Source: Blastomonas sp. SL216
Lineage (GTDB): Bacteria > Pseudomonadota > Alphaproteobacteria > Sphingomonadales > Sphingomonadaceae
Assembly: GCA_026625625.1 (NCBI GenBank)
Contig: CP113055.1
Span: forward strand, 1,676,501 to 1,740,500
Reading direction: 5' to 3'
DNA length: 64,000 bases
Positions 9,203 through 17,944 of the stretch are shown here, in pieces. The position numbers were made by a program, and so were the translations under genes. Numbering within the stretch: position 1 is the stretch's first letter; the number at the start of each line of letters is the position of its first letter. The notes under the pieces are model-generated. The model did no database searches and was not told the DNA's origin. It saw only the letters and a list, made by a program, of their open reading frames with translations.

Positions 9203-9979
9203 TCAGGACCAGAATGAAGGGTCGGAATTGTAGAAAAAGCCGCATCGGCCAAACGGGCTTTGAAGCCACCATGGGTGAGAGGCCGCCGAACAGACGCTCG
9301 GGCGGGCACCCGTTTCCGATATCAGCGGCAGGATAACGCGCCGGCCATGCCTTACTGCCCGGCGATCGGCCGTTTCCGGCAGCACGGCGGCGATATGGCC
9401 GGGGGCATGCCAGTCATGATTGGCCGCACTGATCAGTGCAACCGCACCGCGATTGGCGAAATGCTGCAGCCGGTCAATCGACCGCGCCCTTTTCCATCCG
9501 AAAGACGGCCCCCAATGCACAAGCCATTCGTACAGGCCGTTTGCATCCATCTCATAGACGTTCACACCATAGACGGGATGCGGTTCCTTGCCTGCAGCAA
9601 TCTGGCGTATCGCATCCGATGTCCACCAGATGCGTGGCAGACGGGCACCGGCAGCATGGCAGAAATCATGGGCATAGATGTTGCAGAATGTCTTGCCCTG
9701 CGAGGGATACCATCGCAGATTTTGTGTGTGCTCGACATCGGCCCATGCAGCAAAGGCATGCAAGGGCGCGATGGACAGACCATCCATGGCATGGCGTTTC
9801 GGCATGCCAGGCTCGGTGAGCAAATAGGCGCTGGCAGGGTCCTGCCGCCGGACGACGCCATCGGGCGACGACAGAACGGGCCATGGAGCGATCGCCCGCT
9901 GGCGAGCCCCGAAGCGCGGGCGACGAGGCCATGTCCGCCTCGCGTGCCTCGCCAGAAAATGATAGAGGCGATGCAACAT
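9203..9979 (-). CDS. Putative NlpC/P60-like cysteine hydrolase (cell-wall associated)
   Basis: 258 residues with no clear signal peptide. The core resembles cysteine peptidoglycan hydrolases: a Cys (about 99) in GKTFCNIYAHDFC, a block LPRIWWT, then EMDANGLYEWL, and a His (about 195) in APGHIAAVLPE that could complete a Cys-His pair. The C-terminus is aromatic (HPWWLQSPF, GFFYNSDPSFW). The catalytic reading is inferred from motif geometry, not from a recognised family match. It is divergent from a lysozyme-like gene, which supports a murein role. Codon use and composition match the neighbours. A phage-type endolysin or an unrelated hydrolase are alternatives. Confidence 0.6.
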   Translation of the reverse strand: MLHRLYHFLARHARRTWPRRPRFGARQRAIAPWPVLSSPDGVVRRQDPASAYLLTEPGMPKRHAMDGLSIAPLHAFAAWADVEHTQNLRWYPSQGKTFCNIYAHDFCHAAGARLPRIWWTSDAIRQIAAGKEPHPVYGVNVYEMDANGLYEWLVHWGPSFGWKRARSIDRLQHFANRGAVALISAANHDWHAPGHIAAVLPETADRRAVRHGRRVILPLISETGARPSVCSAASHPWWLQSPFGRCGFFYNSDPSFWS

Positions 9980-10130
9980 TCGAATGACCGACCTTCAAGA
10001 CACGTCACATCGCAGTTTGCTTGTCGGCCAGCATATCACAGGGAAAAATGGCGACAACCGGCACGGATACGGCTTGCGGCCCCATATCAAGGCACTGCCA
10101 TGTGCGCGGACCAGCCACGACGGGCAGCAG

Positions 10131-10928
10131 ATGACCCCATCGTTCGCCGTGCCCAACTTCCGGCTGAACCGGGGCAATCTGCGCTTCCTGCCGCACCTGA
10201 TCGAGGCGGGACAGGCTTTCGACATTCACCCCGCCATCATCGCGACGATCGTGACGGCCGAGGCAGTGACAAGGCCGTTGGATGGCAACGTTTCATGGGA
10301 CGAGCGCAGCCAGAATGACCGAGGTGAGGCCGCCGGCCTTGCCCAGTTCACCCGGTCGAGCTGGCTGGCGCACGCCCGCCGGATCGGCAGCGTGGTCAAC
10401 AGGCATGCCGAGGAAAAGGGGATGGCAGGGCAAGACGGAACGATCATCGACGAGATGTCGCTGCTCGAAGCCCGTTTCGATACGCGCCTGTCGCTGTTTG
10501 CCACGGCGGAAATGGCACGCCGCAACTGGGACTATCTGGATGACCGCGGCCTGGCGATGCACGCGCGCGGGATCGGGGAAGTCGCCAAGATACTGTATCT
10601 GGCGCACCATGAAGGCGCAGAGGGTGCTTTCCGCTATCTCATCGGCGCGCGCCCTGCCGTGTCGCGTGCACGTCTCGAAAGCAACCTGCCGCCCCGGCTC
10701 TGGCCAGCGGACAATCTCGCCAGGGCAGCCCGATCAGCCTATTATGCCTGGCTGGAGGACTATATTGATCGCCGGATCGATGTCCGCCGCTATCTGGCGG
10801 ATAGTGCCGAGGTCACTGTGCCGAGGCTGGCCCGGCTGGGACGAAAAAAGCCCCTGAGACTGATGCTGCTGCGCTTGCGCGGCCTCGGCTCCAGAATCAG
10901 GGCAATGGCGGTTTCGCGAATGGGCTGA
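10131..10928 (+). CDS. Putative lysozyme/lytic-transglycosylase-like protein
   Basis: 265 residues from the ATG at 10131. The segment from about residue 15 to 190 looks like a lysozyme-fold (SLT-like) domain: HPAIIATIVTAEAV with a candidate catalytic Glu, and EAAGLAQFTRSSWLAHARR, which resembles the GLxQFxxxTW block of transglycosylases. The C-terminus is basic. A longer frame starts at 9984, but that would leave 4 bases between divergent genes; the 10131 start leaves about 150 bases for promoters. No signal peptide is evident from either start, so export is uncertain. Gene lies just ahead of the ABC-exporter operon. Confidence 0.6.
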   Translation: MTPSFAVPNFRLNRGNLRFLPHLIEAGQAFDIHPAIIATIVTAEAVTRPLDGNVSWDERSQNDRGEAAGLAQFTRSSWLAHARRIGSVVNRHAEEKGMAGQDGTIIDEMSLLEARFDTRLSLFATAEMARRNWDYLDDRGLAMHARGIGEVAKILYLAHHEGAEGAFRYLIGARPAVSRARLESNLPPRLWPADNLARAARSAYYAWLEDYIDRRIDVRRYLADSAEVTVPRLARLGRKKPLRLMLLRLRGLGSRIRAMAVSRMG

Positions 10929-11023
10929 GAGCGCTTGGCAGCACCGCCTGAATGGCCACCCAAACCAACTATCGCGCGTGCTTTCCAGCTTGTACCCGAT
11001 AGCATGAGGGCTATGGTCGTGCG

Positions 11024-12703
11024 ATGGTCGCGGCGGCGCATTGGCGATGGTATGGCAGTTATCTTCAGCGCCGCTGGAGGGCCCTGGCGCTTTTTGCCCT
11101 GGCGGGCGCAGCACTGGCCGCCATCAATCTGCCGCTGCTCGTGCTTCTTCACCGGTCGCTTGACGCGGCGCTTTCCAGCAAGAGCCTTGTCCCGCTGGGC
11201 TATGCAGCGGCACTGTTCCTCGTGCTGCGAGCGGCAACCGCCGGTGTTACGATATTGATAAGCCGTCGTTCCGCGCCAATTCTGCGCCAGCTGGGCGCGG
11301 ATATGCGGATCGAGATCGTCGAGGCTTTGCATACCAGGCTTTGGCAGGATGTCGCGTCGATGGAGGATGCCAGTATCCAGGCCAAGCTGATCCACGATAC
11401 CGAGCGCGTGGAGCAGATGTCGCAACGGCTGTTCAACTCGGTCCTGCCACAGCTGGTGCCATTGGCGGGCTATGCGATCCTGGCGATCGTCCTTTCGTGG
11501 CAGCTCGCGCTGCTCGCAGCAGTCTTGGCCCTGGCGCTCCAGCTTGCAGCAAACGGAGCGCACCGCATGTTGAGCCGCGAGACGATCCGGTTCCAGCATA
11601 TGTTCGACCGGTTTCATGTCGAGATCGTTCGCGTCCTCCACATGATGCCGACATCCATTCTGCTGGGGCATGAACGCGCCTCGATCCGGCAGTTCTCGTC
11701 AGAGGCCCGCCAATTGGCGGACAGCGGTGCCAGACTGTCCTGGACCATGGTCGCGGCAGCGCAACTGCAGGGCATGACCCATGCCGTCCTCATCTGTGCA
11801 TTGCTGCTGGCAGGTGGTGCCATGGTGCTGGGAGGCACGATGACGCCAGGGGCATTGTTCACCCTTCTGGTCACGCTTCGGCTGGCAAGTGCCGCACTCG
11901 GACCGATCATCGCCGCCCTGCCCCTGACCATAGCGGGCGACAATGCCCTGTCCCACCTCTATCTGATGCGCGATCGGGGCCGCACGCTCGATGCCGAGAC
12001 CGAGGATACAGCGCCTGACCTCGCCAGACTGGAGCTGCGCGACATTGGCTTTGCTTACGGATCACGGTCGATCTTGAACGGCGTGTCGCTGAACCTGGTG
12101 CCAGGCCAGGTGACGGCCATTGTCGCGCCGAACGGCATCGGCAAGACGACGCTGCTCAATATCGCCGCCGGGGTGCTGCATCCTGATCAGGGCACGGCCA
12201 ACTGGATCACGACCGACGGCCAGCGGATCGATGCACGGCATTGCAGGCAGCAGATCGGTGCGGTCCCGCAACACCCCAGGTTCTTCCACGCCAGTTTCCG
12301 CGACAATATCCTGTGCCACCGGGCCAATCTGGGGGAAGCGGCATTGGCGCAGGCCATTGCGCAGGCGGCGCTCGTTCCTGTGATCGATCGGCATCCAGAG
12401 CGGCTGGAAGCCTTGGTGGTCGATGGTGGAGAGCTGCTTTCTGGCGGCGAGCGGCAACGCCTGGCCATCGCGCGCGCGCTGGTCAATCAGCCTGCGTTGC
12501 TCGTGCTCGACGAACCCACCAATCATCTCGACCACGGCGCGCTGGACCGAATTCTCGATGCGATCCTCTCGGTCAACCGACCACCAGCCGTGCTTGTGGC
12601 AACCCATGACGAACGCATGCTGCGCAGGGCTGACATCGTGTATCGGCTCGACACGGAGCGCTTGCAGATCTGCGATGCGGCAGACTGGATGGCGGTGGCA
12701 TGA
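11024..12703 (+). CDS. ABC exporter, fused membrane and ATPase domains (peptide exporter type)
   Basis: Inner-membrane half-transporter of 559 residues: an N-terminal type I exporter membrane domain with about six helices (residues 15-300) followed by an ATPase domain with Walker A APNGIGKTT (368-376), Q-loop GAVPQ, signature LSGGE (472-476), Walker B LLVLDEPTNHLD and an H-loop ATHD. The organisation is that of MsbA/McjD-type exporters, including those of lasso-peptide clusters. It is the first gene of a five-gene plus-strand operon and overlaps the next gene by ATGA at 12700. The substrate is unknown; the downstream kinase, PqqD-like protein and glycosyltransferases suggest a modified peptide or glycan. 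Confidence 0.85.
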   Translation: MVAAAHWRWYGSYLQRRWRALALFALAGAALAAINLPLLVLLHRSLDAALSSKSLVPLGYAAALFLVLRAATAGVTILISRRSAPILRQLGADMRIEIVEALHTRLWQDVASMEDASIQAKLIHDTERVEQMSQRLFNSVLPQLVPLAGYAILAIVLSWQLALLAAVLALALQLAANGAHRMLSRETIRFQHMFDRFHVEIVRVLHMMPTSILLGHERASIRQFSSEARQLADSGARLSWTMVAAAQLQGMTHAVLICALLLAGGAMVLGGTMTPGALFTLLVTLRLASAALGPIIAALPLTIAGDNALSHLYLMRDRGRTLDAETEDTAPDLARLELRDIGFAYGSRSILNGVSLNLVPGQVTAIVAPNGIGKTTLLNIAAGVLHPDQGTANWITTDGQRIDARHCRQQIGAVPQHPRFFHASFRDNILCHRANLGEAALAQAIAQAALVPVIDRHPERLEALVVDGGELLSGGERQRLAIARALVNQPALLVLDEPTNHLDHGALDRILDAILSVNRPPAVLVATHDERMLRRADIVYRLDTERLQICDAADWMAVA

Positions 12704-14523
12704 GATATGCCAATCCAGCCGACCAGACTTTGCGTTCCGATGCGGAACAGCTGAGCTTTTTTGATGCCGCCCTGGCAGCCAGCGAGAATGCGCTGCAACA
12801 AGCCGGGGCCATCGATCATGATCTGCTGATCGCGGGCAAAAGGGTCCGGCTGCGCTTTGCCGGATCCGCCATGGCCAGGCAGACCATGCGTGCCCTTGAG
12901 CCTTTGCAGGTCCCGACCGCAGGCGATCCTGATGTGCTTCTGATGATATGGGACAGCGACAGTACAGGCACCGCAATGCCCGCGCCAAAGCTCTCCAATC
13001 TCTGTTTCAGCCAGCGCGGCGACCTTTGGACCTTTCGCAGCCCGCGAATCCGCAGCGCGTTTCACCATTGGGACTATTCGCTGAACCTCTATGACCGGGA
13101 ACGCGGCATCGGGATTTTCTGGGTGCAGAATGCGGCGAGCTTGCCCAGCTGGACCCGGGCCGCCCCCTTCCGAACGCTGTTCCACTGGTTCTTTGCCGAT
13201 CAGGCCATGCAGTTGGTCCATGGCGCAGCGATAGGCATTGCTGGCGAGGGCGTGCTGATCTGCGGACCGGGCGGGGTCGGCAAATCGACCAGCGCGCTGA
13301 CGGCGCTTGCGCAGGGCATGGATTTCGCAGCGGACGATTATGTCCTGCTGGCGCTGGCACCGGGCGAAACCGGAGGGTTGCAGGCCCATGCGCTTTATGC
13401 GAGCGCAAAGGTGCATCCTGCTGAGGCGCACAGGTTCCAGTCGCTTGGTTTCGATGCTCAACTTCCCTCCCCGTCCGGCTTCGACGAAAAGGCCGTGATC
13501 TATATCGGGGACAGGCTCACGCGATCGCTGAATATCCGCGCGATCGTGACTCCGCGATTCGGATGTTCGCACGAAACGGTGTTCGAACGATATGATGCTG
13601 ATTGCGTCGTTGCCTCCGCCAGCTTTCCGACCCGCGCGCAATTGCCGCATTGCGGCGCGGAAGCCATCGACTTTATCCAGCGCGCGGCGAGCGCCGTGCC
13701 ATATGGCAGGATGGTGCTGGGTCAGGCCATCGCGCAGGTGCCCGGCGCGCTGCTCAGGCTGCTGCGCGACCCCGCAACGGTCCTGCCAACAGGCCGAAGC
13801 CTGGCCCCTTCCCCGCTGGTATCGGTCATCATACCGGCCTTCAATGCCGGCGCGTTCATTGGTGAGGCGATCGAGAGCATTCTGGCGCAAAGTCATGATG
13901 CGATCGAAATCATCATTGTCGATGATGGCTCGACCGACGATACCGCAGCCTTGGCCGCCAGCTATGGCGCGGCTGTACGCCTGATACCGCAGAAAAATGC
14001 AGGGCCATCAGCCGCGCGCAACCGGGGCCTTGCCGATGCGCGTGGGGAATTTGTCGCGTTTCTGGATGCCGATGACCTGTGGCCCCGGCACAAGATACGG
14101 GCCGCGCTGCTTGCCTTCGATGATGCGCCTCAGGCCGAAGTCGTGCTGGGACATTCGCAGCTGTTCGAAAGCGACAAGCACAACGGCAAGCCCATTTTCG
14201 TCGCCAGCCCGATCGATACCTTCCCCTGGTCGATTGCAGCAGCGATGTTCCGCCGGTCGGTTTTCGAGAGCGTCGGGTCGTTTGACGAAGATCTCAGATT
14301 TGGCGAGGATACGGACTGGTTTGAACGCGCCGAACATCTGCGCGTGAACATCCGCAAGATCGAGGACATCGGCTTGCTGGTCCGGCGGCATGCGGGTAAC
14401 TCGACCAGAGGCAAGACCGTGCAGAACATCTATCCGGCCCGGCTGGTGCACAAGCGAATTGTGCGCCAGCGCGAGGCCCGGGCGCCGTCAACACAAAGGC
14501 CGATGAGCGATGCGCATCAATGA
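12700..14523 (+). CDS. HprK-type serine kinase fused to a GT2 glycosyltransferase
   Basis: 607 residues with two modules. Residues 1 to about 340 resemble HPr-kinase-like proteins of RiPP clusters: HGAAIGIAGEGVLICG leads into Walker A GPGGVGKST (189-197), followed by FAADDYVLL. From residue about 372 a family 2 glycosyltransferase begins (SPLVSVIIPAFNAG), with DDGSTD (408-413), NAGPSAARNRG, the metal-binding DAD (456-458) in FLDADDLW and FGEDTDWFERA. No stop or start lies between the modules, so this is one continuous gene. It overlaps the ABC gene by ATGA and PqqD by 14 bases. A kinase and a sugar transferase in one chain suggest sequential phosphorylation and glycosylation of one substrate; that is inference. 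Confidence 0.82.
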   Translation: MRYANPADQTLRSDAEQLSFFDAALAASENALQQAGAIDHDLLIAGKRVRLRFAGSAMARQTMRALEPLQVPTAGDPDVLLMIWDSDSTGTAMPAPKLSNLCFSQRGDLWTFRSPRIRSAFHHWDYSLNLYDRERGIGIFWVQNAASLPSWTRAAPFRTLFHWFFADQAMQLVHGAAIGIAGEGVLICGPGGVGKSTSALTALAQGMDFAADDYVLLALAPGETGGLQAHALYASAKVHPAEAHRFQSLGFDAQLPSPSGFDEKAVIYIGDRLTRSLNIRAIVTPRFGCSHETVFERYDADCVVASASFPTRAQLPHCGAEAIDFIQRAASAVPYGRMVLGQAIAQVPGALLRLLRDPATVLPTGRSLAPSPLVSVIIPAFNAGAFIGEAIESILAQSHDAIEIIIVDDGSTDDTAALAASYGAAVRLIPQKNAGPSAARNRGLADARGEFVAFLDADDLWPRHKIRAALLAFDDAPQAEVVLGHSQLFESDKHNGKPIFVASPIDTFPWSIAAAMFRRSVFESVGSFDEDLRFGEDTDWFERAEHLRVNIRKIEDIGLLVRRHAGNSTRGKTVQNIYPARLVHKRIVRQREARAPSTQRPMSDAHQ

Positions 14524-14914
14524 CGAGAATGTCTCTGCCGAAGACGTGGACGGCGAGCTGATTGCCATCAACTTTGCCACCGGCAGGTATTTCGCCATGC
14601 AGGGTGTCGCGCTGGAAATATGGAACTGGCTGCTGGCAGGCCAGAATGTCGAGCAGATCGTCGCTGCCCAGACCGGACGCGCGGGCTTTGATCCGGCAAC
14701 CGCGCCGCAGCGGCTGCAGGCTTTTGTGGATCAGCTGTTGGCGGAGGGGCTGATCATTGCTGATGTTTCCGGCGGCAGATCGGCCGTTGCAGGTCCCGCC
14801 GCCACGCCCTGGCATGACCCCGTGCTGGAGGAATTTGACGATATGGCGGCCATGTTGAAGCTGGATCCGGTCATCGACATCGCGGTCGATGGATGGCCTG
14901 CTGCGCCTGCCTGA
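14510..14914 (+). CDS. PqqD-like RiPP recognition protein
   Basis: 134 residues. The first 85 form a PqqD/RRE-type fold: VDGELIAINFATGRYFAMQG, a helix ALEIWNWLLAG, and FVDQLLAEGLI. In peptide-modification systems such domains bind the precursor leader. The C-terminal tail EEFDDMAAMLKLDPVIDI resembles the tail seen on PqqD proteins encoded beside HprK-type kinases and lasso genes. The gene overlaps the kinase-glycosyltransferase end and the next glycosyltransferase region, so it belongs to the same transcript. No leader-bearing precursor gene was found nearby. Confidence 0.8.
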   Translation: MRINDENVSAEDVDGELIAINFATGRYFAMQGVALEIWNWLLAGQNVEQIVAAQTGRAGFDPATAPQRLQAFVDQLLAEGLIIADVSGGRSAVAGPAATPWHDPVLEEFDDMAAMLKLDPVIDIAVDGWPAAPA

Positions 14915-14922
14915 GCGCCAGC

Positions 14923-15600
14923 ATGCCCGCCAGCACGTCAGCCAGCATCAGCGTGGTGATCCCGGCTTTCAACGCCGGCAGGTTCCTGGCCGACGCCCTG
15001 GCATCGGTTGCCAGCCAGTCCATGCCGGTTGCCGAGATACTGGTGATCGATGATGGATCCACCGATGATTGTGCAGCCATTGCCGAAGACTGGGGAGCGT
15101 CCGTGCGCGCTATCCGTCAGCCGCATTCAGGGGCTGCGTCAGCGCGCAATCATGGTGCACGGCTGGCTGAGAACGCCCTGCTGGCCTTTCTTGATGCCGA
15201 TGATGTCTGGCAGCCTGGCAAGCTGGCAGCGCAATTGGCCGCGCTGGATGGAAGACACACGGATGCCGTGGCTTTTGGCTTTTGCCGCGAGTTCAGCGAT
15301 CCGCCCGGTCGCTTCCCGGTCCGGTCGGGGCAGATGGCAGCGCCAAGCCCGTCTGCCCTGCTGGTGGCGCGTTCGACCTTCTTTCGGGTCGGACCGCTGC
15401 GGGAGGACATGGCTGTCGGCGAGATGGCCGACTGGATCACGCGGGCGCAGCGTGCCGGTGTCGAACCGCTGATGGTCGAACAGGCGCTGTTCGACCGCCG
15501 CGTGCATGCTGACAACCTGACCCGGCGTCTGGCGCGGCCGCGCTCTGCCTATATCGACCTCATCCGCGAACGACGCGATGCCGCCCGCCAACAAAGCTGA
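14923..15600 (+). CDS. GT2 family glycosyltransferase
   Basis: 225 residues from the ATG at 14923 (an in-frame ATG at 14893 adds ten residues but overlaps PqqD). It has the GT-A N-terminal block ISVVIPAFNAGRFL, DDGSTDD, the acceptor-side HSGAASARNHG and the metal-binding FLDADDVW. It is shorter than most GT2 enzymes and lacks membrane helices. The catalytic domain resembles that fused to the kinase two genes upstream, which suggests an internal duplication of the glycosyltransferase within the operon. Donor and acceptor are unknown. Confidence 0.83.
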   Translation: MPASTSASISVVIPAFNAGRFLADALASVASQSMPVAEILVIDDGSTDDCAAIAEDWGASVRAIRQPHSGAASARNHGARLAENALLAFLDADDVWQPGKLAAQLAALDGRHTDAVAFGFCREFSDPPGRFPVRSGQMAAPSPSALLVARSTFFRVGPLREDMAVGEMADWITRAQRAGVEPLMVEQALFDRRVHADNLTRRLARPRSAYIDLIRERRDAARQQS

Positions 15601-16828
15601 CCGGCGCAGCCAGGTGCCCCGATTGCGCGCCTTTCCCTTTGGCGGCGGAACCAGGGTCTGGCCGGATCTGGACCAGTCGCTTCTGCTGCGCGCCGCGCTG
15701 GAGCCAGGCGCGGACGGGCATATGGCGTTTGCACGCTGGTGTCGGCGGCGGACAAAGGTTGGCGCCTGTGTCGATTATCCCAGCGACAGGCTGCTGCCGC
15801 TGGTTTTCAGCAACCTTGCCCAGACTCAGCCGCGCTTTCCCCATGCCGATCATCTGCGCGCATTATATCGCCTTTCCTGGGCCCGGAGCGAGCGGCAGCG
15901 CCGCGGCGCAGCCGAGGGCATAAGGGTATTGCAGCGTGCCGGCATCCCCGTGATGGTCAGCAAGGGATGCGCGCTCGCCACCGATTTCTACCGCACACCC
16001 GCAGAGCGCCCCTCGCATGATTGCGACATCCATGTACCAGAGCATCAACTGGGCGATGCGCTTGCGGCTCTCATGGATGCAGGATGGGTCGCCCATAAGG
16101 TGCAGCATGCTTTGCCTGCCCGGGATTGGACCGTGCTGGCCTTCGGCATGGCCATGCGTCACCCCGACCATGGCGAAATCGATCTGCACGGACGGCTGTT
16201 TCGCGATTCCCGCGATCCGGCCATCGAGGCCGCCGTTTGGCAAGACGCCGTGCCCTGTACGATCAAGGGCGTGGAGATACTTCGTCCATCGACCACGCAT
16301 TTGTTGCTGCATGTCATGACAAACGGCATCAAGCCGGATCATGTCGCGACGCTGCAATGGGTTACGGACGCCGCGAGGATTCTGGAACTGGGCGCAGGCC
16401 AGATCGATTGGACCGACTTCTGGTCACTCGCACGCCAGACCCAGGTGATGGCGAGGGTCTGTGCCGGGTTGAACTTCCTGCAGGTTTTGCTGCCGGATCG
16501 GCCTTTGCCTTCGCCGGTCAGGCCAAGTCCGAACTGGATGGAATGGCTGGAGAGCAGAGCTTTGCGCCGACAGGATGAAGCTGGAGCAGCCACTGCCACC
16601 CGGCTGTTCGCCCTTGCCGCTATCGTGCGACGCTATCGGATGGCAGATTGGACGGACCGCGCCCGCTGGCTGAAGAGCGACATCGGTAAAATTGCCGGTC
16701 GTTCATGGCACAGATATTTCGGTACCGCAGATAGTTGCCTGATCAGCCGATCGGCGAGCCGATCAATCAGCTTCAGCGTCGAAGGAGCCGCGCCGACCTG
16801 GTCTGCGACAGGCTCGATCCATGGCTGA
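15578..16828 (+). CDS. Nucleotidyltransferase family protein (NTP_transf_5-like)
   Basis: 416 residues, overlapping the preceding glycosyltransferase by 23 bases. The block VMVSKGCALATDFYRTP followed by RPSHDCDIHVPEH is the KG...DxD metal site of uncharacterised nucleotidyltransferases that accompany lasso-peptide kinases and exopolysaccharide genes; later HGEIDLHGRLF and THLLLHVM fit the same family. In one lasso system (pseudomycoidin) the comparable protein was reported to add sugars to the phosphorylated peptide; whether that applies here is unknown. It closes the operon; 105 bases then separate it from the convergent beta-lactamase gene. Confidence 0.8.
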   Translation: MPPANKADRRSQVPRLRAFPFGGGTRVWPDLDQSLLLRAALEPGADGHMAFARWCRRRTKVGACVDYPSDRLLPLVFSNLAQTQPRFPHADHLRALYRLSWARSERQRRGAAEGIRVLQRAGIPVMVSKGCALATDFYRTPAERPSHDCDIHVPEHQLGDALAALMDAGWVAHKVQHALPARDWTVLAFGMAMRHPDHGEIDLHGRLFRDSRDPAIEAAVWQDAVPCTIKGVEILRPSTTHLLLHVMTNGIKPDHVATLQWVTDAARILELGAGQIDWTDFWSLARQTQVMARVCAGLNFLQVLLPDRPLPSPVRPSPNWMEWLESRALRRQDEAGAATATRLFALAAIVRRYRMADWTDRARWLKSDIGKIAGRSWHRYFGTADSCLISRSASRSISFSVEGAAPTWSATGSIHG

Positions 16829-16933
16829 GTTCGGCAGTTCCCCGAAAACGGCAGGACGGGGCAATATCGCCTTGCCCCGTCGCTCATTCAGGCTACCGCT
16901 TGAAGCTCGCATCGAGCCAGGAGCAGATCGCGC

Positions 16934-17866
16934 CTAGTTCGCTGTCCCGTTACGCTCAGCCTCAAGCCGGTTCGCAAGCAGTCTGCGGGACCGCTCGACA
17001 TATGTGCGGCATGCGCCAGGCTTGTCGTTATATCGTCCTTCGCCTGCATTATCGGGATGCGCGGAGATCAGGATGTCGCATGGCAGTCTATCCAACAGAC
17101 TGTGGGTCGCCGCGAAACCTCTGACGATCGGCTCGCTTGACGTTGCGGTGTAGCGGTAGCCTTCGGCGGATACAGGGTTGAGGCTGGACGCAAAGACGAT
17201 GACTTTGCACACCTGATCCTCGCATGCCCGCCAGCTCCAGCTCATGCTGCCCATGGTGTGCCCGGGCGTCGCGTGCGCGGTTATCGCCGTGTGCCCAAGC
17301 CGTATCGCTTCGCCGTCCTCGACCACCCGGACCTGCGTCACGCGCGGCCAGACGCCGCCATAAGCCAGCTGCGGATCATCCTCCAGAAGCGCTCCAGCCC
17401 GCAAGCCTTCAGCACCCCGTGCGCTTGCAATCACCGCCGCGCCGGTGTCACGAGCCAGCGCCGCAAGGCCGCCGCTATGGTCATAATGCGGCTCGGTGCT
17501 CAGAATAAATTTGATGTCTTTGGGGTCAAACCCCAGTTTGCGTACATTGTCCAGGATCGCCGGTGCCGCTTGCGGCAATGCGCCGTCAATCAGCACCAGC
17601 CCCGCGCCCGTATCGATCAGCGCGACGCTCAGACCGGCGAACCCCACGAGATAACTGCCACCGAGAATTTTCTCGGGCGGCAAAGGCGCAAGCCATTTCT
17701 CCGCTCTTTTCACCTCCATCGGCCGTGTCAGGGGATCGTCTTCTGCCTGCGGCGCTGAGTCTAGCGCTGCGCCCGCGACCAGCGGTGCCCGCGCTTCCTG
17801 CGCATGGCACCCTGCCATGCTGCTCAAGCTCGCCAGCCAGACCGCGACTGTCATTCGTTTGATCAT
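16934..17866 (-). CDS. Subclass B3 metallo-beta-lactamase, B3-E variant
   Basis: 310-residue MBL-fold hydrolase with a lipoprotein-like signal (LSSMAGC, Cys20). Zinc ligands in B3 order are STEPHYDHSGG (residues 123-133), TPGHTMGSMSW (His203) and SAHPDN (His270), with the B3-type FASSLNP. The first histidine of the usual HxHxDH is Glu125, giving ExHxDH, the signature of the B3-E group described from sphingomonads such as SIE-1. The ATG at 17866 follows a GGGAGAT ribosome site; the longer frame to 17983 was rejected. It should hydrolyse beta-lactams in the periplasm. A LysR regulator is divergent 95 bases away, as in ampR-bla pairs. Confidence 0.88.
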   Translation of the reverse strand: MIKRMTVAVWLASLSSMAGCHAQEARAPLVAGAALDSAPQAEDDPLTRPMEVKRAEKWLAPLPPEKILGGSYLVGFAGLSVALIDTGAGLVLIDGALPQAAPAILDNVRKLGFDPKDIKFILSTEPHYDHSGGLAALARDTGAAVIASARGAEGLRAGALLEDDPQLAYGGVWPRVTQVRVVEDGEAIRLGHTAITAHATPGHTMGSMSWSWRACEDQVCKVIVFASSLNPVSAEGYRYTATSSEPIVRGFAATHSLLDRLPCDILISAHPDNAGEGRYNDKPGACRTYVERSRRLLANRLEAERNGTAN

Positions 17867-17923
17867 CTTTATCTCCCTTCGCTTCCCGAATGCCAATCGG
17901 CCGAGCGCGCGACAAAGCATGAT

Positions 17924-17944
17924 TTCTCGACAAAGCCATGAGAA
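17924..17944. promoter_or_regulatory. LysR-type operator candidate (T-N11-A palindrome)
   Basis: Between the divergent beta-lactamase and LysR genes lies TTCTC, eleven bases, GAGAA: a perfect five-base palindrome at the T-N11-A spacing of LysR regulators. It ends 17 bases before the regulator start and lies about 57 bases before the beta-lactamase start, a position suited to control of both promoters. Confidence 0.65.

Noticed and set aside
10928-11024. Possible lasso precursor gene before the ABC exporter
   Set aside because: No short frame with a leader and a core starting with Gly/Ser and an Asp/Glu at position 7-9 could be seen in this gap or in 16829-16933.
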